This document shows, piece after piece, positions 39,946 through 49,800 of a stretch of 64,000 nt of DNA. The stretch's first letter is position 1, and every line of letters begins with the position of its first letter. Where the stretch lies: the NCBI GenBank assembly GCA_008933995.1, contig WARS01000015.1:13152957-13216956 (forward strand), given 5' to 3'. Origin of the DNA: Datnioides undecimradiatus (taxonomy: Eukaryota; Chordata; Actinopteri; Lobotiformes; Datnioididae). Under the pieces are notes generated by a model. That model had not been told where the DNA came from. It saw nothing but the letters and a program-made list of their open reading frames with translations, and did not search any database. A program made the translations under genes and the position numbers.

Positions 39946-40272
39946 AAAGGCAGACTATGACCATATTTCATATTTAGTCTGATGATAAATATGTGACACA
40001 AATCTTAGGTGTCCACCTTGGTGATTGTAGAACTCCTCCGTGCTGTTGGGGTTAAGATGGGTGTGGAGCACCCATCGTTCAGAATCTGAAGCTTCGTTGC
40101 AGCAACATCCATAGCTGAAGCATTGTCTGCAGTCATGTTTACAACTTGTAAATGTCTTGTAAATGAGTTTGCTTTAATGGCCAAGTATTCTCAATGAGTC
40201 TCAGTGAAATCACACACTACAACAGTGGACATACAGCAGTAAAAGAGCAATCAAGGTAAAGTCAAGCCAGAT

Positions 40273-40510
40273 CAATTTTATTTATATAACCTATATAACA
40301 AATCATCCTTATCTTTAGATATATGATTTAGATAGAGAACAGTCCCCAAATGGAAGAAACGTCTGGAAGAGCAAGAGATGAGGGATACTTCTCCCCTCAG
40401 TACAGACAGATGTGCAGTAGATACCACATGTAAAAAAAAATCAACATTAGGAAGCTCAACATTCACAAAATCACAAAATTGAAATGATAAAACAAAATAT
40501 GAAAAACCCA
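40273..40510. repeat. Percomorph interspersed repeat ('AATTTTATTTATATA' type)
   Basis: It begins with CAATTTTATTTATATAACC and continues with the AGAGAACAGTCCCCAAA, GGAAGAGCAAGAG and GACAGATGTGCAGTAGAT blocks, ending in AACAAAATATGAAAAA. I recognise this order of blocks from an abundant fish repeat whose tail carries the TATATAAATAAAATT box. It lies between the dehydrogenase and TRIM genes. Confidence 0.6.
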
Positions 40511-40996
40511 GGTGTCACCAAATAGAATTTTACCACTGAAATCTAGAAGTAGAGAGATTGCAAGGACTCATGAGGGAAGCTGTAGTCCACTGGAACCACA
40601 CGTCAATATATTTTTAGCAAAAAACTAAACTCAATACCTTTTTTTTTTTGGTTTTGATTTGTTTAAAGGTCTTCGCTAAACATATCATATGAGTCTGGAA
40701 GGACATGAATGAAAACTGTCACTGATTTGCTGGAAAAGGACGTTAAACCACAATGTGGCAAGTTTGACTTGATAAATGAAATAGCCCTACCTGCTGGTAA
40801 GAAAGTGTCACGTCACCTGTTATTTTCTTTTAAGAAAGAAAAGTGAAACTTGATTTCAACATTTCCAAGCCAAGCTAAGACACCTCTACACTGAATCTCT
40901 GTTCTAGACATAAATCAAGAGGATTGTAACTGCTATACAAAGGGACACACATTTGGTAAGTCTTGCTGAAAAAGGATTATTCACATATCAGAGCAA

Positions 40997-42418
40997 ATGG
41001 CTGAGAAAATTGCTCTCTTTGAAAATTTCCTGAGCTGCCATGTGTGTTCAGAGACTTTCAGAGATCCCGTGTCTCTGAGCTGCCACCACAGCTTCTGTTC
41101 AAGCTGCCTGCAAAAATTCTGGGAACAAGCTAAAAACAAAAACTGTCCCATCTGTAAAAGAAAGTCCTCAAAAGATGTTCCGGCAGTGAACTTCACACTG
41201 AAGGAATTGTCTGATGCCTTTGCTGAGAGACCAAATAATAGTTCACCTGAGATTGGAAAATCAAAAGAAGAAGCCATATGCAGTAAACATATTAAAGTTC
41301 CTAAATTGTTCTGCAAGGACGAGCAGAGAGCGGTGTGTCCTGTCTGTGAGTTTTCTCTCCACCAGAGTCACAAGGTGGTTCCTATAGAAGAAGCAGTCAG
41401 TGACCTGAAGGACCAGCTGAAGTCTGACTTGAAGTCTCTACAGGACAAGAGGGACAAATACATACAAGTGGAGAAAACATATAAAGAAGTGATTCAACAC
41501 TCCAAGAAGCAGCTGCTGTCCACAGAGAGACAGATCAGAGCAGAGTTCAACAAACTCCACCAGTTCCTGAAAGAGGAGGAGGAGTCCAGACTGGCAGCTC
41601 TGAGGGAGGAAGAGGAGCAGAAGGGGAAGACTATCAGCAGAGAGATGAAGATGATTCAGAAGCAGATCTCTTCTCTGTCAGACAACATCTCTGCTGTTGA
41701 AGAAGACCTGCAGAAACACAGCGTGTCATTCCTCAGCATCTATAAACCCACTCAGACCAGAGCCAGAGACCAGTGCTCACTGTCAGATCCACAGCTGGTC
41801 TCGGGAGCGCTGATAGATGTGGCCAAACACCTGGGCAACCTGTCCTTCAGAGTGTGGGAGAAGATGAAGGACAAGGTCCTCTTCAGTCCTGTCATTCTGG
41901 ACCCAAACACTGCAAACCCCTGGCTCTGTCTGTCTGATGACCTGACTACTGTGAGACTTGGAGATACAAAGCAGCAGCTTCCTGAAAATCCAGAGAGAAA
42001 CACTCTTTATGCCACTGTTCATGGGTCAGAGGGCTTCAGCTCAGGGAAACACAGCTGGGAGGTGGAGGTGGGAGATCATCCTGACTGGAGTGTAGGTTTG
42101 GTTAAAGAGTCAGTCGATAGGAAGGGAGAGAGAGATGCTTCACCAAAATATGGAGTCTGGTGCTTATGTTATGATGATGGAAAATACAGTGATGTTGTTG
42201 GTGAGACTGTCACCATAAAGAAGAGTCTCCAGAGGATCAGAGTCCAGCTGGACTATGACAGCGGGGAGGTGTCCTTCTACGACCCTGAGGACATGACTCA
42301 CATCTACACTCACAGAGACACTTTCACTGAGAAACTCTTCCCATATTTCAGTATTGGAGAGGCTGGTGATGCTGAAACCACTGATATAAAAATCTGCCCC
42401 ACCAATATTTCTCTGTGA
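40997..42418 (+). CDS. TRIM-family E3 ubiquitin ligase (RING, B-box 2, coiled coil, PRY-SPRY)
   Basis: An intact single-exon CDS of 473 aa. The RING finger spans C14 to C53 (CHVC, CHHSFC, CPIC). B-box 2 runs from about C95 to H125 (CSKH, FCKDEQ, CPVC, HQSH). A charged coiled coil follows (about 135-245), then PRY (from about 297, LDPNTANPWLCLSDD) and SPRY (about 345-470, including GKHSWEVEVG and WSVGLVKESV). This is the architecture of the expanded fish TRIM35/TRIM39/'zinc-binding protein A33-like' group, many of which are antiviral or immune regulators that ubiquitinate targets bound by SPRY. An intronless coding region is usual for part of this group. The exact orthologue is not assignable by eye. 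An apparent GTAAGT donor just upstream (40957) would leave an impossibly short intron, so the ATG at 40997 is kept. Confidence 0.92.
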   Translation: MAEKIALFENFLSCHVCSETFRDPVSLSCHHSFCSSCLQKFWEQAKNKNCPICKRKSSKDVPAVNFTLKELSDAFAERPNNSSPEIGKSKEEAICSKHIKVPKLFCKDEQRAVCPVCEFSLHQSHKVVPIEEAVSDLKDQLKSDLKSLQDKRDKYIQVEKTYKEVIQHSKKQLLSTERQIRAEFNKLHQFLKEEEESRLAALREEEEQKGKTISREMKMIQKQISSLSDNISAVEEDLQKHSVSFLSIYKPTQTRARDQCSLSDPQLVSGALIDVAKHLGNLSFRVWEKMKDKVLFSPVILDPNTANPWLCLSDDLTTVRLGDTKQQLPENPERNTLYATVHGSEGFSSGKHSWEVEVGDHPDWSVGLVKESVDRKGERDASPKYGVWCLCYDDGKYSDVVGETVTIKKSLQRIRVQLDYDSGEVSFYDPEDMTHIYTHRDTFTEKLFPYFSIGEAGDAETTDIKICPTNISL

Positions 42419-42768
42419 TGTTGAGAGATCTAAGTTGTTGTGTTTGGTATTTTTGAGTTTGTGTGTGTAGATTTGTTGGAATCTCAATTCTTTTGTAATC
42501 AATGTGAGTTTAGCAAAAAAAAAAAAAACTATGAGAAATTGAAACTGCATGCTGTGGCTACTATTTATATGACTGTATGCTGTGATGCACTGATTGATAA
42601 CTTGTGATTTCAGTTTAACAAAACAAATGCAGTTGCATTATTCTTTTATCCTTATGTATATCATACTTTACAAATGGTTAAAAGAACCTGGCATAATTAG
42701 GCAGAGGGGTAGATTGGATTCTACATGTGCTTGAGTTTCACGAATTCAGTACAAAAATGCTCTTGAAA

Positions 42769-42774
42769 AATAAA
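42769..42774 (+). terminator. Polyadenylation signal of the TRIM gene
   Basis: AATAAA about 350 nt after the TRIM stop codon. Confidence 0.5.
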
Positions 42775-42875
42775 AATTAAACATTGGACTTTGTCAATTA
42801 GATGTGTATAATGAAAGCTGTTTGTAACACAGAGAGATAATTTTGTGGTAACCTTTAATGCGAGATAAGCTAAAG

Positions 42876-43175
42876 TTAATGGTGACCTTTGTCATGCATG
42901 ATCAAAACATATAAAACTGAAGGTTTGCCATCACCTGGCTCACTGTTGAGTAACTGATTCTGCTGTCTGACATTAACAGTCTCATTAGAGGAAGTTCTGA
43001 AGGTTTGTGTCAATGGACATGTAGTGACAGGACTCTGCTGTGATGTAACAGCTGGTTTTGGGATGATCACTGTGGTGTTATGTCCTCTGAATGGGAACAC
43101 AAGGACCTTCCCTCCATCAGCACAGGGAAGAGAGCAAAGCAATACTGCTAGTTTCGCCACTTGCAGCTGTATCAT
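42876..43175 (-). pseudogene. Probable UDP-glucuronosyltransferase N-terminal relic
   Basis: The minus strand reads a signal-peptide-like start, then CADGGKVLVFPF joined directly to RGHNTTVIIP. Fish UGT proteins have the block GGKVLVFP followed, after about 18 residues (DGSHW region), by a RGHxxTV block. Here the intervening part is missing without loss of frame. After about residue 55 the resemblance ends. No downstream UGT exons were seen. The best reading is a truncated, internally deleted pseudogene fragment. The match is short, so a chance resemblance is possible. Confidence 0.42.
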
Positions 43176-43199
43176 CTCTTAAGTTAAGCAGGAAAATAA

Positions 43200-44760
43200 G
43201 GGAGCGGTGCAATCATAACAGAGTGACAAATTTATTGTTCTGATTGGAGAATATATGCACATGTAAGTGCCTCCCACATGGTGCTCAAAAGGCCTGATAT
43301 AATAAAACCATTTAAATGAGTATAAAAGCAGCACATATAAACAAACCATTGAAAGCAGTGGGATATTTTTAGTGGAGCTCTTATTGCCTGGAGTTTTGTT
43401 TTTGGTTTTTTTTTACCTGCCACCTTGTGGAGCACCTTGCTAACTCATGGTTTTCCAGGAAGTACCTTTCTAACTTTTGTTTCTTGCAAGTATGTACGTT
43501 TGTTGTAATCTGTTTATGGATGGGCTCAAATGTATGTTATGTGGTAAAGTAGTAAAATAGTTTCTTCCTGAGGTTAGTAACAATAACAGTTTTATTGCTT
43601 GTTGTTTTCTGCAGAGGAGTTGAAGTTTAGCTGCAGGGATTGATTTATTTACTGCTGATGAAAGGGAATTTAAGCCATTGCTTTTGGCTGTGAACGTTTA
43701 GGACTTCAGTGTGTATGTAGGTAAGTTAATGACATCTTAAGATGACATTTGTTCAGTGAGGCCATGTATTTGTATTGTCTATTTATTATTTTTTATGTGT
43801 TTTTGCTGAAACACGTAGCCTCATGCCATTTGTTTTGTTGTTGGTTTTTTTTGTTAATAAAAACTTTGTTACTCCTTGTCAGTGTGGTCAGGCCTTTACA
43901 ACATCTGTCTTTCTGCTTTTGTGATTGGCTGTCTAACCATCTTTTTGTTGTGCTTCTGGTTGGTCTGCATGTGTAAATGTGTAAGTTTGAATGAATATTA
44001 CAATAACTGTTTTCATCACCTATGTAAGCTTTGTAAGTAAGTTGTGCCTAAGCCTGGCTTCTGTCTGTAAATGCTTCTCACCCTATGTACCTGGTTATCT
44101 TTCCACCTAATAAGTTTGGATCTCAATTGTTTCAATAACTGTATCTACAAAGAATAAGTTCATTTTTAAACCTATAGCAGTGGGATATTTTCAAAATATT
44201 TCTGATGATTTCATTGCTGGAGTTTTAAGTCTGCCTACTTAAAAAGGATGCCTTTCAGATAGTAACTCTCATGGAGTCAATCTATCTATCTGTTAAACAA
44301 AAATGAATTTATTTCCCTCCCCAGATAAATGTACAAACTGTGTCATTTTAATTATGTAAATGTTTGTTGTGCACATGCTATGTTGTTTATGTTGCTGTGT
44401 CTCTGTCTTTCAATCTTGTAATTTTTTAGTTGCAAAAACTGCCTTTTGTGGTCAAACTACAATCACTAAGTGTTTTTCTCTAAATCCATGTTTCTAGTTA
44501 AACAACTGTTTTTTGTTTGTTTGTTTGTTTTTGTTTTAAGGTGGCTCTATTGTATCATTTTAATTTTCTTAAATTTGTGGTTGACTGTGGTCCCTAAATG
44601 TGTCTACCAGAATATGCAAAATGATTAAAGTGGTGTGGTGATGATGTCACCATAATGATGACGATTACTACAATTATCATAATCAGTAAAATTCACACCT
44701 TTTTTGACTTTGACGTGTTTCTAGTTGCTCACTGTGTCTAGACGTCTCTATGTATCAATC
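43200..44760. other. Intergenic stretch without a supported gene
   Basis: AT-rich, T-rich sequence between the UGT-like relic and the promoter of the recombinase-like gene. A possible non-coding exon (about 43615-43720, with a TTTCTGCAG acceptor and a GTAAGT donor) is the only splice-like signal noted, and nothing shows that it is used. Confidence 0.4.
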
Positions 44761-44786
44761 TGTTCAAGGAAGGGCGACAACACCAG

Positions 44787-44912
44787 CCAATCAGAGAGAG
44801 GAGTCGAAAAAGCAAGCCAATCAGAAAGAGGGGAATACGGAAGAAGCTGAAAACGGATGTGGCAATGTTCTGTCCAGTGAGGGGCAATTTAAAAAATATA
44901 TAGTTATCCAAT
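44787..44912 (+). promoter_or_regulatory. CCAAT-box promoter of the recombinase-like gene
   Basis: Two near-identical blocks beginning AGCCAATCAGA sit exactly 30 bp apart (CCAAT at 44787-44791 and 44817-44821), and a third CCAAT is at 44908-44912. Spaced CCAATCAG boxes are classical NF-Y sites just upstream of TATA-less starts. A non-coding first exon ending at a donor near 45054 or 45090 would fit, with splicing to the acceptor at 46851-46853. The exon boundary is inferred. Confidence 0.5.
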
Positions 44913-45434
44913 AGCACGAGACAGTGTGCACAGGGTTTTGGGTTTCTAGTGATGGGGAATTGCAGTTAAGTTTTAGTTAAAGATACCGCTCTTATTCTGA
45001 AAAACTAAGCGGAAGTATTATGTGTACCTCCATGTGGCAAAACAGACTTGTGAGGTAAACAAACGCTCGCTACTGACAGCGATGTTCACAGGTAAAATAC
45101 TCATAATTCATTTTTTGTTGAAAATCAAATTTCTCTCTTCCTGTTTAGTATTTTAGCCTGCTCGTGTTGGATTCGTAGGTTGTGTAAAGTTGCACGACTT
45201 GTACATCCAAGCCCGCTGACAGCTAATCAAATCCGCTAGCTTACGAAAAAATAAACAAATGAGACGCCACGCCGCTAAACTAACATTACATGCTGTCGAT
45301 GCATCGATGTTAGTCGTATGTGTGTGTACAGCCGGTGTGCGTTGTACATGTTCATTCCCTGTTGCAGGTATAAATATAGAGCGATCTGGAGCAAATAAGT
45401 AAGTCTGCTACAATTCATTAAGGATCCTGTAAAT

Positions 45435-45728
45435 CAGGGGTGCGATCGCGATCGACCGGTGAATCGCAAAGGTAGTGCGGGTCGATCGCGTGCCACTCAA
45501 ACAAACTGTTTTAGATGTTAGTCTATCATCTATCTTCACTATGGCATTTGACACTTGGTTGTCGTACAATACAATGACGGACTGACGGGCAGCTAGTCTG
45601 AGATCTCTTCTGTTCTGGCAGCCGGGTCCCCACGCATGCGCGGTCAAACGTGCGAGCAGCAGCTGTATTGAGGTGTATTGTGCCGTAAGGGTTCACGCAG
45701 TTATGCAAGGTGTGCCAACATACGTATA

Positions 45729-45774
<46 letters not shown>

Positions 45775-45864
45775 CATACATATATATGTATATATGTAGG
45801 TAGATCATTTTGACTTGGTCATTGTAAAAGTAGCTTGCAAGTCTAAAAAGTGTGGGTACCCCTG
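45435..45864. mobile_element. Non-autonomous hAT element with perfect 8-bp target-site duplication
   Basis: The element starts CAGGGGTG and ends GTACCCCTG, giving a CAGGGGT terminal inverted repeat, and is flanked on both sides by CTGTAAAT (45427-45434 and 45865-45872). Eight-base duplications and CAGGGG-type ends identify the hAT superfamily (Charlie-like). At 430 bp it has no transposase. It contains a (CA)n tract at 45731-45768 running into an AT-rich repeat. It sits in the presumed first intron of the recombinase-like gene. Confidence 0.85.
45731..45768 (+). repeat. (CA)n microsatellite inside the hAT element
   Basis: About 19 CA units followed by TATATACATA-type repeats, wholly within the 430-bp hAT insertion. 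Confidence 0.95.
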
Positions 45865-46899
45865 CTGTAAATGTATGACATTGTGTGCTACTACTATTAA
45901 CAAAAAACTTGAAACTAAACTCCAAATGTAATGCTCTCCTTAACGACCACAAGTAACAATATTTAAACGGAGGATTTCTTGGGTAGGAAAGAGTTCCTCT
46001 TAAAACTGTCCATGGTGAGGTCTGAATGACATTATTACTAGAATTAGATTATGTTGGTGATTTCTACAGTGTTTTTCTGTGCTTTGAGCGTCATCAGTCA
46101 ACTTCCGGTCATGTAACGGCGTGAAAGCAGAAATCGTGGAGACATATATCCTGAAACACTGATAAGAAACATGGCTCCATGGCTGTGTTGCATATCTATT
46201 ATGCTGCAACCTTGTTGCTAGTGAAAAGACCGAAATATTGAATATTCCCTGCAGATTCTTTTTGGTTGTATAGTACTAATGAGAGTTTGCACACCACTCC
46301 ATAAACCAAAACAGTACAAACTCTAATCTGAAACAAATACAGGGAATTTAATGATATAATCCAGGCTAAAAGAGACACAGCTGCCGCAACCTGTGTGTGT
46401 ATTAATGCATAAATTAATAGTCCTGTAATATCACTGTTCCATAAGTAAGCCACCAGTAGATCTGACTAAAATAACATTTGTTAAAGGCATTATGTTAATG
46501 TGTTGCTCAGATTTGTAGCCCCAGTGGTGTCAAACGGCCTTTGTACCAAATGAAAAGTAAATTTAAAAACAAAAGTCAAAGCAGTAGGAAGGGCTGGTTA
46601 CTTCTTCTAAGTACAAAAAGTGCAAGGCTTTACTGCTTCAACTGGCCTGTTTTGTGGGGTTACATTGATACGTAAAAACACAATGACTATTCCCACAAGC
46701 TGAGTCCCATGAATTCTCTCTCTGTCATGTCTGCACTGCGTGTGAGACAAAATTTCTCAAACCACTCTCTCTGACCTGTTTTATGTTGCACAAGGTTAAA
46801 GGCAAACTCAAGTACCCTGATGATCACTTGAGCATTTTGTTTCTCTCTGCTAGGCCCTGCTTCCAAGAAAAGAAAAAAAGACTCCAACTAACTCTGGCT

Positions 46900-49800
46900 A
46901 TGGAGAATGACAATCTGACAGCAGCTAAGAGCCACATAACCTGTCAGTCATGGGTGGGCCAGAACGGCTGGTCCACAACTTCATATCAAGGAACTCTCTT
47001 CAACCCCCTGCCCAGCTCTCAGCATCTCAGCCTGGGCTCATCCTCTCACCAAAGACCCTCATGCGACCGCCTGCAGGCATCCAATCGGAGTTGTATGATA
47101 GACATCAGCATCCAGTCATCCACTAATCACTCTGGCCTGTACAAAGCCTCTCACATTTGCAGCAATCCATCATCCACCCCACTGTTTTCCAACACTGCTA
47201 TCCCAAGTTCCTCGCACAGTATTTCATTTGCTCAGCAAAGCCCTCACATTTCAACCCTGCTGCTAACTGTGAACCAAGGAAAGATTATAAACCCACCATC
47301 TCTTTCCAAAACAAACCAAGCTCTCCCGGCTAATGCTCCCCAACAGCTACCACTTCTCTCATCCCACGATTCCTATAAAGCATCATTCCATCCTCCATTA
47401 ACCAATCAGAGTTTATCAAATGGACTCCAAGTTCTGCCAATTAGCTTACCATCATGTGGACTGCATGGAAGCACATCTGAACCTACTTTTGAAAGAACAA
47501 ATGTGGAGTTTACCAGTGTTTCCGGATACACTCACAATTGTGGTTCATCCACTTCCCAGGAGCACTGTCAGTGGATACCTTCATCCCACTGCAGTGGTAA
47601 GTTGCACTTCAGTTCCTTTGTTGCACACTGGCATATCTATCCTGTAATGGAGGATAAAAAGCCTGTTCAGTGTGGTTAAACATATTGGCTTTGATTGACT
47701 GTGGTTGTTCAAATCTGATACCTAGATCAGACTTTGACTTCCCTAATTTGAACAACCAGATGTTTTTTTTTACTTCACAGTTATTAGATACTGAGTTAAA
47801 TGAATATCTGATCTTTGGAACCCAAAAATATACATACAAGAAAATTATTATTAAATATTATGATCATGTTATATAATAATATGATCATAATAATGGCCAC
47901 AATGATGCAGTCATATTGCTGCACAGAAATTAAACCAGGTTAATCAAGTCTATCCTAAAATCAATGGGTAGACAATATATATAAAACTCAGTTTGAAGCA
48001 ACACAGGTGAACTACATATTGAATGCTCTGCATTTATCATAAAGTTGAATCAACATCTTTAGCAGATTTTTAAAAACTGAGCATTGCTGAAGGTAGGATT
48101 TCTTGCAGGGCTGTTTTGTAAAACTCCATTAGTTTAATGTTGGATAGTCCCTCTAATTTAACATTGTCAATCTTGCCTCTTCGCTAGAAGCTGTAGACGT
48201 GTCTGTTCGTGATGCAGCTGCTCATGCTAACAAAGAGACCTCTTTAAAATTACAAGAAGGGAACATCAGTCAACTGGTGAGGAAAACAACAGCATCCAAG
48301 AAAAGTTTAATGGTTTGGTTTTCTTTCTTAATATAGCTTTAAAAATGGAAATACAAGTCATTTTCTTTTACATGTTGAATGCATGACATCCAGCTGTTTG
48401 TTCCCACTAAATGAAGCATTAGCTACCATCATGTGGTCAGTCCCAGTAGGGTTACAGAACTGTGTCGTTAATTAGATTTTATCTTTATTTATTGTTCTTA
48501 CCTACTTTCAGGCCAACAGTCAGAGATGGCGTTCTGAACTTTTACATCAGCGTGCACAACTGCTTCAACAGCTGGCAGAGTTGGATAAGCTCGTAAGTCT
48601 GTTAAGGCAATTTTCTAACTGAAGAATGTAAATATTATTTCCTAAGAATCGGTTTCTGCCCAGTGCTACTAAGTTTTATTTAAGTTTAACATGCAAACCG
48701 CTTAAATCCCTAATGCGTAGAGATGATTCCTCACTCTCTGTTGACTTCTCTGTGCCTCCTCCATAAAGATTGAATCAATACCTGCACATGTCAGCAATGA
48801 TGGGCAGTCTCCACACACAGCTGTCGAGGTAGGTCACATTTTTTAGATTCTGCAATTTGATTGGCAATGAAGTACAACAATTTCTATTTAAAATCATGCA
48901 AAAATCTAATAATTGTGTTATTGTCCACTTTGTCTCTATCAATGTCAATGGTTTGGCTCATGTCAGTGGGGACAAAATAAGACCGCTGATACCCAGCTGT
49001 TTGCAGAAAAGTCAAAGGTAGCTCTGCAACATTAACTTATTAATTATAAAAAAGTGACCATTCCTTTTAATTGTACAGTTCATGCTATGAAGTGAATACT
49101 TGCCACTCCGGGTCTCTCAAACAAAGCAGTAACAAACGAGGCAGTTTGGTGACGTTGTGAAGTAGCATGGGTCAGTGGGAAATGTTTCATATTGTATGTT
49201 TGAATGATCAATTGAGGTTCAATCCTATGGCTGTTAAAATTTTGGAGTTTCTTGTTTTATCAATTTTTCAATCAAGTCGCCCCTGATGGTGAATTGTTCA
49301 TCACCTGCAACCAAAGATGAAGAGAGTGACACCCATGATGCACCAGAAGATCCACTGTCGGCAGCAGAATTAGAGGTAACTACCTGCACTTGTCTGTTTC
49401 TTTGTTTGTTTCATAGATGCAAATCCCACGCCTTTTCACAAAGGTTTTGTGTCCAACTCTTTCAAGGTCAAAGTTGGAGCTGTCAGGAGAGCAGTCAGTT
49501 GGAAGATGTGTGTATTTCACATTCAGTCTATTCTACTGGTCTCTGTTTTAACGGCAAACACAACTGAACTTTTTAAACCTGGTGTTACATAAATCCCCTA
49601 CTCTTGGCAGTAACTAGAAATGTGAAGAATTACCATTATTGACGTAATTACTGTAATTTTGATGATCTTAGCTCAAAATGGACAGCTGCAGAGAAGAGCA
49701 GACAAATGCGTCCTATTCCCCAGGTTTTCAATTCAGATCTTCATGATCTAACGTCACCGGGAGCTCACAGTGGTATGAGACAGTTTAGGAATATGTATTT

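Noticed and set aside
40957..40991. Apparent intron (GTAAGT to CAG) just before the TRIM start
   Set aside because: About 35 nt is too short for a vertebrate spliceosomal intron. Both sites were treated as chance or as partners of distant sites.
47420..47647. Alternative plus-strand open frame inside exon 1 of gene A
   Set aside because: It overlaps the main frame, which alone is conserved in gene B.
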